64,000 nucleotides of DNA from AV80 sp035536995 (GCA_035536995.1 DATLNB010000042.1:1-64000); one strand, 5' to 3'. Counted from the stretch's first letter, positions 13,934 through 23,023 are shown. Numbers and translations are program-made. Notes: a model not told the origin generated them from the letters alone.

Positions 13934-16900
13934 TTAGGGCAGGTTGAAGCGGTAAACTTCCACGAGCCCGATTCCGGTGCTGTTGTTCGTGCCGCGCACT
14001 ATCGCGGTGTAATTGCCGCCCGGAAGCGACTTCAGGATCGCGGATTCACGGTCGTCGGACGGGGCAATGCCGGTGGCGTTGATGTCAACCTGCTGCGATT
14101 CCTTCCAGTCGTCGTTGGCCATGACCAGGGCGCCGTTGATATCGCGCAGCTCCATGGTCGGGTCCTGCAACGCATTCGGCACGTTTCGTCCGGTGAGCTC
14201 CGGCCCGATAGCGCGAAGGAGGACAGTCGCGGAGCTCCCGCGCAAGATGAAGCCGCCGATGAGGACGTTGTCATTCGTTTCGACGGAGCCGCGCGTAGAG
14301 ATGTTCGACAACATCGAATCACCGCCCGCATCGAGATCGTACGCCTCGACCAGCGCGATGCCTTCCGTGTTATTCGCGCCGCGGAGCACGGCCGTGTAAT
14401 TGCCGGGCGCCAGCTGCCGGACAATCGCAGCTTCCCGATCGTCCGAAGGGGGAATGCCGCTCCCCTCGATGGCCGTCTTCTGGTCCGACTCTTTCCAGTT
14501 ATCGTTCTGGGCGATCAACGCGCCCGAACCATCGTGCAATTCCAGGGTCGGATCTTCGAGCCGCCCGGAGACGGGGTTGCCGCCGACCTGGAGCGACGGG
14601 CCGATCCCGCGCACAATCACGTTCCGCGGCGTCGATCCGGTAACAATGAACCCGGCGATGCCAGCGCCGTCGCCGTTCCGAACCGGAACGCGAGTCGAGA
14701 TGTTCGCCAGGCGCGCGGGCGAACAGAAATCGTTGCCGACCACGATGTAATCCTGCCGGCCACCCGCGTAATCCGACGCGAAAACGCCGGATGGATTACC
14801 CGCGGTATCTTCACGAATCGAGATCCCCTGGAGGACGTCGCCATTTTGGATACCGAACATCGCCTTATCGATGACGACCCAAACGCTGCCATCGGGTTGC
14901 ACTCCGCTCGCGGGATCGAGATCGCCTTCGTGCTTCCATTCGCGGCACTGGCTGATCGGCGGTGCCCCACAATCGCTGACGAACTGGCCGTTCTTGTAGT
15001 AGGTCACTTCCATGTCGCTCAGGCTAAGCTTGTAACTTTTTCCACCGCGCGGCGGATCGAAAAAGACCGTGTAAACAGAGTTGGCCCCGGCGGTCAGTGA
15101 CGGGTCTGCGTTGTTGATCACGAAGACAAGTTTGCCCGGCATGTTTTCCGGCTCAGCGATGCCGAAACTGGCGATATCGTTGTTCGGAAAAGTGCCGCCT
15201 TCCGCGGTACGATCGGGATAAAGCTGGCCCGGCACGCTGCACGACAACTCGGGCCGCGGCGCGTTCTGTCCGACGGTAGGCGCGAACGTGTTGCTCGAAG
15301 TGCTTTCGCCCTGAGCGCTCAACGCGGTGACGCGATAGCTGTGAGTGTCGCCGGGATCAGCCAGGTCGACCACCCGCCGCTCGGCGATTGCGGATCGGAT
15401 CTTCGTTTCCGCGCCGCCATTGACCCTGCGATAAACATTGTAACCGGTCACGGTGCCGCCCGCGCCATCGGGCACTGGCCAGGTGAAGGAGACGAACTTT
15501 GTTGTGCGATAGCCGTTGATGAGCGGCGCCGCGGGCACGGCCGGTTCAGCCGGATCGAACTGCGCGTACATCCTGCGCCCGCCGGATTGCCGGACGATCC
15601 CGGCCAGTTTCGAGAACGTGTTCGGGCCGCCGCTATCCGGACAGCTCGCGCTGCAACCGATCGAGTTCGCGGCAATGACGCGGCCTTCCGGATCGATCGT
15701 CGCATCGATGAAGTCGTAATGGTTGCGCGGATCGCCGCCGCTGCCGATCCCGCCAAATGCGCCCTGAATCGGATAATCCGGTGTGCCGTTGGCAACAAAC
15801 CAGGTCGCGCCGCCATCGTAGGTGGTGGCAATGTAGAGGTACCAAATGCCCGGAAAATCCATGCTCTGGAAGTCGGTGTTCGGGCCATTGTAAGGCGAGC
15901 CGAAAAACGCGACCGCGGCGCGACCCGAGTCACCGGCAACAGCCGCAGGGAAGACCGAGTAATTAATTCCTGCCAGAGCGCCGACATCAACGCTCGGCGC
16001 CCAGGTCTTGCCCCGATCGGACGAGACCGCGACGAAGAGGTGATTGTCGTTCAAATTCTGATACGCGAGATAGACCTTGTTGTTCTTATCGATCGCCACG
16101 CCGGGATCGCCCTTGCTGAACAACGAACCGGTGCTGTCAGGCACTTTGCGGATGTTCCAGGTAATCCCGGCGTCCTCGGACACGACGACGTTGACGAAGC
16201 CCTGGCCGATCACCGGAGTATCGAGCCCGCAACCCTTGTTCGGGACATAAACGGTCCCGTCCGGGGCGACGTGGGGATGGCCGTGAAGGCCGACGCACCT
16301 GCTGACCGCAGCATCATAGATCGGGATGATCGGTCCGTAGGTCACGCCGCCGTCGTCGCTCCGCGAGCAGTACGAGACCGCGACGTCCTGCGAACAATAA
16401 TAGGTCGCGTTTGGATATTGCGGATGGGGGATTAACGAGCCAACGCCGGTTGTGGGATAAGGACCGACGCCCATGCCCTGGTGATCGGCGCCGCTGGCTG
16501 GGCCGCCGCTGATCGTTGGCGTCCAGGTTTCGCCGTCGTTGTCGCTGTAATCCGTGGCTGATTGCCCGCCGGTTAGCTGCATCGCCCAGATCCGGCCAGT
16601 CGCGGGGTCGCCGAGCAGGATCGGGTCGAGTGTGACCTTGTTACTTATATTAGAGGGGTTGTCTTTCGGTTCCCAGAGAGCGTGCGCCGGCGAAGTGCTG
16701 TCGTTGAACTTCACTCGTAACACTTCGAGCAGGCCCTGATAAAACAGGTTGCCGCTCTTCGGATTGGAAAAAACTGTCGGCTCGCCCGCGAACAGGCCGA
16801 GGGCCGATGACGGCGCGCCGTTAGCGTCGGTCGGAATAAATTCCTGGAAGCGAGGTGCGATGCCCGGGGCGTTGCCCGGTGGGACGACCGGGATGGTGCC

Positions 16901-17461
16901 GGGCGAGGCAGGTCCGAGGAAAATTTTGCCGTTAAAGCTTTGGCCGGCGGGCAGTGTCGTGCTCACCTGGACGACGAGATTTTGAGTGCCGCCGATGGCC
17001 GGAATTTCGACCTGCTCGAAATTCGTCGCGGTCTGGCGCGATTGCGCGATCGGGTTGCCCTCGGGGAAACTATCCTTCGGCCAGCTGACCGCGTCCCACA
17101 GATAGAGATCGAAATCGGCGGCAGCTGTGCCCCATTCCACCCGGACGATGACGGCCTGGTTCGGGTGAGTGGTGGCAAAGTCCGCGGGCAAATTCACGGT
17201 CAGGCGATAGATGTCGCAAGGGACGAGCGGGGTGGCGGGGTCGGGATCGCATTCGCCGGCAATGCTGTTGCCGAAGGCGTTAGGAAAGAAAAACGGGCCG
17301 GCCTTGTATTCGAGTGGCCCAGAGGAATCGGTCAGCGTTCCCTCGGGCGGCTCGGCGGCAAAGCTGAGCATTGCCATAAACAAGGCCGCTGAGCAGAGCA
17401 GGAACGCGGCAAAAATGCGCGGGTTGAAGAAAGCAGTTTCGTTCGAAGGACGTGTTTTCAT
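13934..17461 (-). CDS. Large secreted BNR/sialidase-like protein with Fn3 and C-terminal tandem domains
   Basis: A 1175-residue exported protein. After the signal peptide (FFNPRIFAAFLLCSAALFMAM) comes a pre-peptidase C-like beta domain (about 60-170). A long BNR/sialidase-type propeller region (about 190-640) has repeated SxDxGxTW-like boxes (DDGGVTYG, EDAGITWN, SDRGKTWA, YDGGATWF). A fibronectin type III domain follows at about 660-745. The C-terminal 260 residues hold two copies of an ISTR...GGFI-ND-W-GIPPSDDREAA-LVE-Y unit, common at the ends of secreted verrucomicrobial proteins and perhaps used for surface attachment. The substrate is unknown. The Asp-boxes favour glycan binding or a structural propeller; catalytic sialidase residues were not confirmed. 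Confidence 0.82.
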   Translation of the reverse strand: MKTRPSNETAFFNPRIFAAFLLCSAALFMAMLSFAAEPPEGTLTDSSGPLEYKAGPFFFPNAFGNSIAGECDPDPATPLVPCDIYRLTVNLPADFATTHPNQAVIVRVEWGTAAADFDLYLWDAVSWPKDSFPEGNPIAQSRQTATNFEQVEIPAIGGTQNLVVQVSTTLPAGQSFNGKIFLGPASPGTIPVVPPGNAPGIAPRFQEFIPTDANGAPSSALGLFAGEPTVFSNPKSGNLFYQGLLEVLRVKFNDSTSPAHALWEPKDNPSNISNKVTLDPILLGDPATGRIWAMQLTGGQSATDYSDNDGETWTPTISGGPASGADHQGMGVGPYPTTGVGSLIPHPQYPNATYYCSQDVAVSYCSRSDDGGVTYGPIIPIYDAAVSRCVGLHGHPHVAPDGTVYVPNKGCGLDTPVIGQGFVNVVVSEDAGITWNIRKVPDSTGSLFSKGDPGVAIDKNNKVYLAYQNLNDNHLFVAVSSDRGKTWAPSVDVGALAGINYSVFPAAVAGDSGRAAVAFFGSPYNGPNTDFQSMDFPGIWYLYIATTYDGGATWFVANGTPDYPIQGAFGGIGSGGDPRNHYDFIDATIDPEGRVIAANSIGCSASCPDSGGPNTFSKLAGIVRQSGGRRMYAQFDPAEPAVPAAPLINGYRTTKFVSFTWPVPDGAGGTVTGYNVYRRVNGGAETKIRSAIAERRVVDLADPGDTHSYRVTALSAQGESTSSNTFAPTVGQNAPRPELSCSVPGQLYPDRTAEGGTFPNNDIASFGIAEPENMPGKLVFVINNADPSLTAGANSVYTVFFDPPRGGKSYKLSLSDMEVTYYKNGQFVSDCGAPPISQCREWKHEGDLDPASGVQPDGSVWVVIDKAMFGIQNGDVLQGISIREDTAGNPSGVFASDYAGGRQDYIVVGNDFCSPARLANISTRVPVRNGDGAGIAGFIVTGSTPRNVIVRGIGPSLQVGGNPVSGRLEDPTLELHDGSGALIAQNDNWKESDQKTAIEGSGIPPSDDREAAIVRQLAPGNYTAVLRGANNTEGIALVEAYDLDAGGDSMLSNISTRGSVETNDNVLIGGFILRGSSATVLLRAIGPELTGRNVPNALQDPTMELRDINGALVMANDDWKESQQVDINATGIAPSDDRESAILKSLPGGNYTAIVRGTNNSTGIGLVEVYRFNLP

Positions 17462-17549
17462 AGGCAACGGCAGGCAGAGGACCGTTGGGGGACGAGTCCG
17501 GGACGCACAGTTAAAACGTGCGTGAGGTGTTTCTCGCGCGTGTCGTGAA

Positions 17550-17570
17550 GGGACGGCCGATGGCCGTCCC
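17550..17570. repeat. GGGACGGCC-gat-GGCCGTCCC palindrome
   Basis: A perfect 9-bp-arm palindrome in the 200-base gap between the methyltransferase and large secreted protein genes. It resembles the GGACGGGACAGCGCCCGTCC units at 18500-18645. A second hairpin, GCTTCGCTATGCGAAGC, follows. Confidence 0.7.
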
Positions 17571-17663
17571 CTTCTGTAGCCGCTTCGCTATGCGAAGCGC
17601 CGAATCAGCGGCCTCAGGCTCATCGAGAACGGGCGTCGCCTCTCCCTCCAACGGCGGCCGAAG

Positions 17664-18458
17664 CTACTTCTTCGTCCCCAGGACCAGCAGCCATTCGCGA
17701 TCATGCGCGATGCCGCCATCCTCAGTCTTGTAATTCTGTTCGAAGAAATCGACCCAGGTCCGGTGAAATTCTTCCCGGCGCGGTCCTAACGAGTCAGCCA
17801 GGGTCTTGGTCGGACCGTAGTCCGCGGAGAAAATTTCCCAATATTCTTCGCCGCTCGACGGACGAAACATCGAGACGTGTTTTTCGAAGCGGAGCTCGAA
17901 CATTTCGCCGAGCAGCTCGCGGACACGTACTTCCTTGCCCCAATCGAAGGGGCTTGAAGGCGGAGGCGTCTGGACGAACGGCGCCATCATTCGGAACATG
18001 GCGCCGAGTCCGCCCTCAGACGTCCAGTTGGCGAGGCCAAGGCGTCCGCCGGGCTTCAGAACACGGCCGAGCTGTCGCGCCGTCGCGGAATGATCAGGCG
18101 CGAACATGATCCCGCAGGTCGAAGAGACGACGTCGAAACAGCCGTCGCCGATCCCCTCGAGCCGTTCGCAATCGCCCTCCTGGTAATCGATTTCGAGTCC
18201 CTCGGCCTGCGCGCGCGCTTTCGCCTGCTCGAGGAGGGCCGGGGCGAGGTCGAGCCCGGTTACCTTTGCGCCGGCCCGGGCTGCGCGTTCCGCGACAGAG
18301 CCGGTGCCGCACGCGAGATCGAGCCAGGGCTCGCCCGGTTGCGGATTCAAAGTCCGCACGACCCGGTCATGAATGTCCGCGATCGTTTCGGTGACGCGTT
18401 GATAGGGCCCGGATCCCCACATCCGGCTTTGCCGCTCCTTCAATTCTTCGTAAGCCAT
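17664..18458 (-). CDS. Class I SAM-dependent methyltransferase
   Basis: A 264-residue protein with motif I LDLACGTGSVAERAA (about 45-59), an acidic residue ending the next strand (KVTGLDLAPALLEQAK), motif GDCERL, and a GRVLKPGGRLGLANW block (motif V/VI). This is the Methyltransf_11/25 fold of small-molecule methyltransferases. No substrate can be deduced, and there is no ubiquinone or menaquinone operon around it. ATG 18458 is chosen because MAYEELKERQ is the usual amphipathic start. Confidence 0.85.
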   Translation of the reverse strand: MAYEELKERQSRMWGSGPYQRVTETIADIHDRVVRTLNPQPGEPWLDLACGTGSVAERAARAGAKVTGLDLAPALLEQAKARAQAEGLEIDYQEGDCERLEGIGDGCFDVVSSTCGIMFAPDHSATARQLGRVLKPGGRLGLANWTSEGGLGAMFRMMAPFVQTPPPSSPFDWGKEVRVRELLGEMFELRFEKHVSMFRPSSGEEYWEIFSADYGPTKTLADSLGPRREEFHRTWVDFFEQNYKTEDGGIAHDREWLLVLGTKK

Positions 18459-18499
18459 CCCGCGAGCGTACCCAGGCTCCGAACGGACTGCAATCACGC

Positions 18500-18645
18500 G
18501 AGGACGGGACAGCGCCCGTCCCTCCAGCGACGCAGCGCAAAATCACGCTGAATGACGGTTGCGTGGAGGGACGCCCGCCGTGGCGTCCAAACGTATTCCG
18601 TTTACGCGCCTCATCTCGGAGGACGGGACAGCGCCCGTCCCTCCA
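18500..18645. repeat. GGACGGGACAGCGCCCGTCCCTCC direct copies
   Basis: Two identical 27-base units, GAGGACGGGACAGCGCCCGT... (18500-18526 and 18619-18645), flank a related unit GGAGGGACGCCCGCCGTGGCGTCC (about 18567-18590). The last, more distant copy, GTAGCGACGGCGCTCAGTCGCCGTGA, is at about 18671. The 18459-18838 gap has no gene. Confidence 0.8.
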
Positions 18646-18838
18646 AGGCTGCGTAGTGGATCTTGCGCTGTAGCGACGGCGCTCAGTCGCCGTGAAGAGT
18701 GTCGCATGCCCTGCGGCGGAAGAGGACCCACAGCGCCCGTTACCTGCACCGCCCGCCGCCCACGTCCGTACGGCACGGATTCTGTTCTCTAAGTGTTCGT
18801 AACTGTTCGCAAACTGATCAACTGGAGGAGTTCGCGCC

Positions 18839-18871
18839 ATGGGTTATCTCTTCCGCCCGTTCAAACTATGA
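18839..18871 (+). CDS. 10-codon leader reading frame ahead of the L,D-transpeptidase
   Basis: A strong Shine-Dalgarno GGAGGAG (18824-18830) lies 8 bases before ATG 18839. The frame encodes MGYLFRPFKL and stops at TGA 18869-18871, which overlaps the next start as ATGA. The downstream gene itself has no Shine-Dalgarno within reach, so ribosomes probably load at the leader and restart at 18868. Whether the peptide has its own role is unknown. Confidence 0.5.
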   Translation: MGYLFRPFKL

Positions 18872-19530
18872 GGCTTCTCCATTTCACTATTTCTGTTGTC
18901 TGCCTGGCGGCGGCTGTTCTTACTCCCACCAGTGCTATGGCTGACCCCGCCCTCGTGGTGAGCGTTCCCGACCAAACGCTCGCCGTTGTAGATGGCGGCG
19001 TGGTCCGGGAGCGATTCCGCATTTCCACCTCGAAGTTTGGCCTCGGCGACAACCCCAACAGTTACGCCACCCCGCTCGGCTCGATGGAAATCGCGTCCAA
19101 GATCGGCGGGAACGCGCCCCTGGGTACCGTCTTCAAATCCCGCCGCGCAACCGGCGAAGTGCTCCGCCCGAACTCACCCGGCCGCGATCCTATCGTGACC
19201 CGGATCCTCTGGCTGCGCGGCCTGGAGCGCACGAATGCCCGCGCTTACTCGCGCAACATTTATATTCACGGGACGCCGGTGGAAAAATTGATCGGCCGCC
19301 CGGTTAGCTACGGTTGCATCCGGATGCGATCCAAGGACGTGGCGCGGCTCTTCAGCGAAGTGCGGGTCGGCACGAAGATCGAGATTGCGAGCACGCGCTT
19401 GAGCGGCGCAATTGCGCAAGCGGCGTCAAAGCAGCAGCGCGCGAGTCAGGTTCGGGTTGCTGCGTCTAAGCCGGCGAAGCGGCCGCGGCTGGCCGCGCAT
19501 ACCGGGCGATTGCGGGTTGCCGCGAACTAG
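18868..19530 (+). CDS. L,D-transpeptidase (YkuD/ErfK family)
   Basis: A 220-residue exported protein. The signal peptide is LLHFTISVVCLAAAVLTPTSA. The YkuD domain (about 28-175) carries NPNSYATPLGSMEI and the catalytic block YIHGTPVEKLIGRPVSYGCI, with His in IHGT and the nucleophile Cys in SYGCIR. Such enzymes make 3-3 cross-links or anchor proteins to peptidoglycan in the periplasm. The last 45 residues are a basic, disordered tail (KQQRASQVRVAASKPAKRPRL). The start was chosen by the signal peptide and the ATGA overlap with the leader; an in-frame GTG at 18793 lacks support. Confidence 0.88.
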   Translation: MRLLHFTISVVCLAAAVLTPTSAMADPALVVSVPDQTLAVVDGGVVRERFRISTSKFGLGDNPNSYATPLGSMEIASKIGGNAPLGTVFKSRRATGEVLRPNSPGRDPIVTRILWLRGLERTNARAYSRNIYIHGTPVEKLIGRPVSYGCIRMRSKDVARLFSEVRVGTKIEIASTRLSGAIAQAASKQQRASQVRVAASKPAKRPRLAAHTGRLRVAAN

Positions 19531-19564
19531 CTCGGACAAACGCGCCGATCGGCGTCCAAACGGG

Positions 19565-20020
19565 TTAGCGCGCTCTCTCTTCCGCGGCGGGCCCGCTTCC
19601 AAATAAATTCCCGAACGCTCCCCCGCCAACGTTTTGGAGCAGGGATGGAAGAACACCGGCCAGGCTTTGCGAGGGATCGGCGTTTGGATCGACTTTTCCG
19701 GCCGGCGTCAATTTGTCCACGACCCCCGGCAGAAATTTCGCGAGAAGCTGCGATGCCTGTGCCGGATCGACTCCAAGCCGCGAGGCGATCGCGCTGATCT
19801 GGTCGGGACCGATTACCTGCTGGACTTCGCTGGGCGAGATCGGCTGGTTCTCACCGGTGCTCACCCATGAAGCGGCTTTATCGCCATGGCCAGCCTGAGT
19901 GAATTTATTGAGGAGCCCCTGAACGCCCCCGCTCTGGGCGAGGAGTCCGGTTAATATTCCGAGGAGCGGGTTCGCGCCGCCGGGTTGTTTTCCGCCGAGG
20001 ATTGAATCAAGGAAGCCCAT
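19565..20020 (-). CDS. YidB-family protein
   Basis: A 151-residue protein with the YidB/DUF937 pattern: MGFLDSILGG start, Gly-rich region, GGVQGLLNKFTQAGHGDKAASWV, then ENQPISPSEVQQVIGPDQISAIASR. The C-terminus holds the usual AQASQLLAKFLPGVVDKLTP block. The function is unknown; the family is widespread in stress-resistant bacteria. It converges with the L,D-transpeptidase gene, whose stop is 34 bases away. Confidence 0.87.
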   Translation of the reverse strand: MGFLDSILGGKQPGGANPLLGILTGLLAQSGGVQGLLNKFTQAGHGDKAASWVSTGENQPISPSEVQQVIGPDQISAIASRLGVDPAQASQLLAKFLPGVVDKLTPAGKVDPNADPSQSLAGVLPSLLQNVGGGAFGNLFGSGPAAEERAR

Positions 20021-20123
20021 ATTCTGTTTCTGTTATTTGGTTGGTTGCGGTTGCGTAAGGAAGCAGCGACCGCCACCGCCCTACACCACTTATCGGGTAG
20101 CTTAGGCAGATCGGTTGGAGAAA

Positions 20124-20146
20124 CCCGGTGACGGACCGGGCTTTTT
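20124..20146 (+). terminator. Possible attenuator or intergenic terminator
   Basis: CCCGGT-gacgg-ACCGGG (20124-20140) is followed by CTTTTT. Read on the plus strand it looks like an intrinsic terminator, but no plus-strand gene ends just before it. It could attenuate a transcript leading to the TonB receptor or end a small RNA. A second hairpin, GGCTTTTTCGAAAAAGCC, overlaps its tail. Confidence 0.35.
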
Positions 20147-20178
20147 CGAAAAAGCCGAAAAATAGGCTTGCCTGTATT

Positions 20179-20194
20179 ATTACCGATCCGTAAT
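20179..20194. promoter_or_regulatory. Palindrome ATTAC-N6-GTAAT
   Basis: ATTACCGATCCGTAAT has perfect 5-bp arms and a 6-base spacer, the geometry of a dimeric regulator site. It lies 11 bases before the 20205 start and upstream of the TonB receptor. It has the same 5-6-5 layout as the sites at 32478 and 32624, with different arms. Confidence 0.3.
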
Positions 20195-20204
20195 CCACTG
20201 GATC

Positions 20205-20540
20205 ATGGCTCGCTCGGTCGTGCGTGGAGAGATGGTTCTAAGCAGGACTATTGGCGCGGTCATTTGTCTCGTCGGAATTCTCTGGCTTTCGATCCTGCAG
20301 CCGCCAGCCCCTGTTCAATCAGCCTCGAGGGGCCCTGGCGAAACCCTCCTCCTCGCTTCGCATTCGGAGATTTCCATGTCAGACGATCTCGGCGTGCTGC
20401 TGGAAGACTCGATGGAGATCGTGAGCGCCGACACGACCGGGGGCCGCGCCATAAAACCGCGGAGCGCAACTCGCGCCTGCGTTCCCCGGTCCTACGCGCC
20501 AACGGCGCGGGCTGTCGTCTCTCCCCCGTTACTGGTGTGA
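20205..20540 (+). CDS. Possible small exported protein upstream of TonB receptor
   Basis: A 111-residue frame with a hydrophobic segment at about residues 15-31 (TIGAVICLVGILWLSILQ), then a hydrophilic part (SASRGPGETLLLASHSEIS). It might be an exported companion of the TonB receptor, as small secreted proteins precede transport genes elsewhere in this window. Against this, the C-terminal third is Arg/Pro-rich without pattern, and no Shine-Dalgarno is obvious. In-frame ATG 20232 is an alternative. Confidence 0.35.
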   Translation: MARSVVRGEMVLSRTIGAVICLVGILWLSILQPPAPVQSASRGPGETLLLASHSEISMSDDLGVLLEDSMEIVSADTTGGRAIKPRSATRACVPRSYAPTARAVVSPPLLV

Positions 20541-20680
20541 GTTTCTCCGCCGGACCACCGCGCTCGCGGTGATTTCATCCGGCATTTCCTGAGCGCAGTC
20601 GCAGGTCTGTCCTGCGGCCCCTCTTCCTGCCCGGTTCCATCGATCTCGCTCCATTCCTTAACCTTAGACGACTCAAAAAC

Positions 20681-23023
20681 ATGCCGACCAAAATCCAATT
20701 CCCATCCGCGAAAACCGCCGGCGCGGCGATCCTCCTCGCGCTTGCCCTCGTTTCACCGCTTCGCGCCCAGGAAGCGATCACGACTCAAACTATTCAAGTC
20801 ACCGGCGAGCCCCTGGCGACGCCGCATCCTCACGATGATACCCGCCCCAAACTCGAGCACATCATGCGGGAAGTTTCGGGGACCCAGATCACCGTCACGA
20901 AAAAGGCGACCGTCATTAAGCTCGATAGCCAGCCTCCGGTCCAAAACAACAATAACCAGGAGCTATTCACGAAGGCCCCCGGCCTGATCGTTTCCGAACA
21001 ACAGAACCCGGGACAATTCAATTACAGTTATCGCGGCCTCGGCAATCCACAGGAATCCGAATACACGCTCGTGCTTCAGGACGGTTTGCCGCTCATGGCT
21101 GAATGGATCGGCTTTCCAACGCTCTATTATCAGCCGGTGCCGCAGAGCGTTTTCGAAATTCAATTCATCCGCGGAGGCAGCAGTCTTCTTTACGGGCCAC
21201 AGCCGGCACCGGCGGTGAATTTCGTGATGAAGCGTCCGCTCCAGGCTTCAGGGGCGAGCGCCTATTTCGAACAGACGGGCGGAACTGACGGTTTCTACAA
21301 CACCTATGCATCCGCGCAAAGTGCGAGCGGCCCGTTCGAGCTGCGTGTCGATATGGATCACCAGTATTCGGATGGCCAGCGAGACAACGGTTGGTATCAC
21401 CTTCTCCAAAGCAACGCCTACCTCGGTTATCGGATCGACGAAAAACAACTGGTCGCGTTCGATCTGCACGCCAGCCGATTTAACGGGGGCGATCCCGGGC
21501 GGCTCAACTTCGCGCAATTCGAAGCGGACCAGAATTTTTCGCCGACGCCTTACAACGAAAACTGGGTTGATCGGGTAACCCTCGTATTGCGCTATGAAAT
21601 CGAGCGGGACGATTGGCTGGTCCAGGCCAAGGCTTGGTACACACATCAGGACATCGACGCACGCACGGGCGCGAACCTGGCCCTGGCACCTGGGGACGTC
21701 CTCTTCGGGACCAGGCCGCCAACCTCGACGCAGTTTGCCTACGAACAATTCGACAACGGCGGAGTGGACCTGCGGTTCCGCAAGAAATGGGGGCAGGGCA
21801 CAATGTTCCGTGGCAGCGCCCTCACCTTTGGCGGCGTGGCTTATCATGGTGACGCCCCATTCAATCGCTACACGATCAACGCGAACGCCAATAATTATCA
21901 CGGCCCCGATTTCCTTTACGCCCCCCGAGGGACAACCGCGAACGACCCATTCCATCCCCTGGATCAGGAGCGGAGCGCCGATTACCAGGCGTTCTTTATC
22001 GAGGACCTGATTCGGATCGGGAAATTCCACATCGTGCCGTCGTTCCGGCTCGATCACGAAAACGTCCAGGTCGACTCGACCCGGGCCCCGTTCCTCGGAC
22101 CCAATAGCGTCGGACCGGCCCAAAGCATCAGCGCCGACCATTGGATGCCATTATGGGGCATCGGTTTGGGCAACGATTTTGGCAAAGGCAACGAAACCTA
22201 TTTCAGCGCGACGACCGGCTGGCGGCCCACCCGATTTTTCGATATCGCCGGCACCACGCGAACGATCAGAAGCGGCACGGATATTCCGGAGCCATTCGAG
22301 TCGCTCGATATCGAGCTGGGCGTCCATGGCACGCCTCTAAAGGGTTTTTGGTACGATGTCGGCCTCTTCTGGATGGAGTTCAGCAACCGGACCGAGAATC
22401 AGGCACAGACCGTCACCGATTTCGAGATCGTGAACACGGGCAACACCCGCCATCGCGGGATCGAGGCCGAATTTTCCTACGACCTGCTGGTTCCATTTCA
22501 GCACGAGGTCGCGCCCGAATCGGTCAGCGCAGACGCGAAGTCTGACAAGGAGGTTTCAGCGCCCGCGTCGGCGCGTCCGCTTCAGCTGATCGTTTTCAGC
22601 AACATTCAGCTGCTCGATGCCGAGTTCACCGAGAGCATTCAGATTGTTCCGAACAGCGGCGGAAGGACATTCGTCGGGAACGAGCCGGCCTATGCTCCAG
22701 ACCTGATCTGGAAAGGCGGCATCACGTTTCAAAAGGAGAAATGCTTCCGTGTCACTCTCTCGGGCGTGCACGTGGCCGACCAATTCTGGGCGGACTCGAA
22801 CCAGCCCCTCGTGGCGGGCGGTGTCGTCTCGGTTCCAGCCGTGATTCCATCATACACAGTCTGGAATCTTTCGAGCGAATGGTATCTGACCAGGAACGTG
22901 CGCCTGATCGCCGGCGTCTCGAACCTCGCGGATGAGAAGTATTATTCGCGCGCGTTCCTGACCGGTCTTATCGAGCCGGCGCCGCAGCGATCCGCTTACG
23001 CAGGTCTATCTGTGGAGTTCTAA
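20681..23023 (+). CDS. TonB-dependent outer-membrane receptor (FecA-like)
   Basis: A 780-residue protein with signal peptide (TAGAAILLALALVSPLRA), plug domain (about 65-185: KKATVIKL..., QELFTKAPGLIVSEQQNPGQ, IQFIRGGSSLLYGPQPAP) and a beta-barrel to the C-terminal Phe (RSAYAGLSVEF). The SxRGLGxxxES and NFVMKRP blocks fit siderophore or ferric dicitrate receptors. The VTGEPLA segment near residue 42 may be the TonB box. It would import a ligand across the outer membrane with TonB energy. No TonB-ExbBD or ABC importer is adjacent, so the ligand is not defined by context. Confidence 0.88.
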   Translation: MPTKIQFPSAKTAGAAILLALALVSPLRAQEAITTQTIQVTGEPLATPHPHDDTRPKLEHIMREVSGTQITVTKKATVIKLDSQPPVQNNNNQELFTKAPGLIVSEQQNPGQFNYSYRGLGNPQESEYTLVLQDGLPLMAEWIGFPTLYYQPVPQSVFEIQFIRGGSSLLYGPQPAPAVNFVMKRPLQASGASAYFEQTGGTDGFYNTYASAQSASGPFELRVDMDHQYSDGQRDNGWYHLLQSNAYLGYRIDEKQLVAFDLHASRFNGGDPGRLNFAQFEADQNFSPTPYNENWVDRVTLVLRYEIERDDWLVQAKAWYTHQDIDARTGANLALAPGDVLFGTRPPTSTQFAYEQFDNGGVDLRFRKKWGQGTMFRGSALTFGGVAYHGDAPFNRYTINANANNYHGPDFLYAPRGTTANDPFHPLDQERSADYQAFFIEDLIRIGKFHIVPSFRLDHENVQVDSTRAPFLGPNSVGPAQSISADHWMPLWGIGLGNDFGKGNETYFSATTGWRPTRFFDIAGTTRTIRSGTDIPEPFESLDIELGVHGTPLKGFWYDVGLFWMEFSNRTENQAQTVTDFEIVNTGNTRHRGIEAEFSYDLLVPFQHEVAPESVSADAKSDKEVSAPASARPLQLIVFSNIQLLDAEFTESIQIVPNSGGRTFVGNEPAYAPDLIWKGGITFQKEKCFRVTLSGVHVADQFWADSNQPLVAGGVVSVPAVIPSYTVWNLSSEWYLTRNVRLIAGVSNLADEKYYSRAFLTGLIEPAPQRSAYAGLSVEF

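Noticed and set aside
13724..15100. Long open frame (458 codons) on the plus strand
   Set aside because: It lies opposite the well-supported secreted protein (13934-17461), lacks any recognisable domain and has the Arg/Asp/Val-rich composition of an antisense frame in G+C-rich DNA.
15341..16435. Open frame of 364 codons on the plus strand
   Set aside because: Also antisense to the large secreted protein; no signal peptide, domain or Shine-Dalgarno.
20124..20194. Cobalamin or other known riboswitch ahead of the TonB receptor
   Set aside because: I could not find the conserved core of any known riboswitch. Only a simple hairpin with a T tract is visible.
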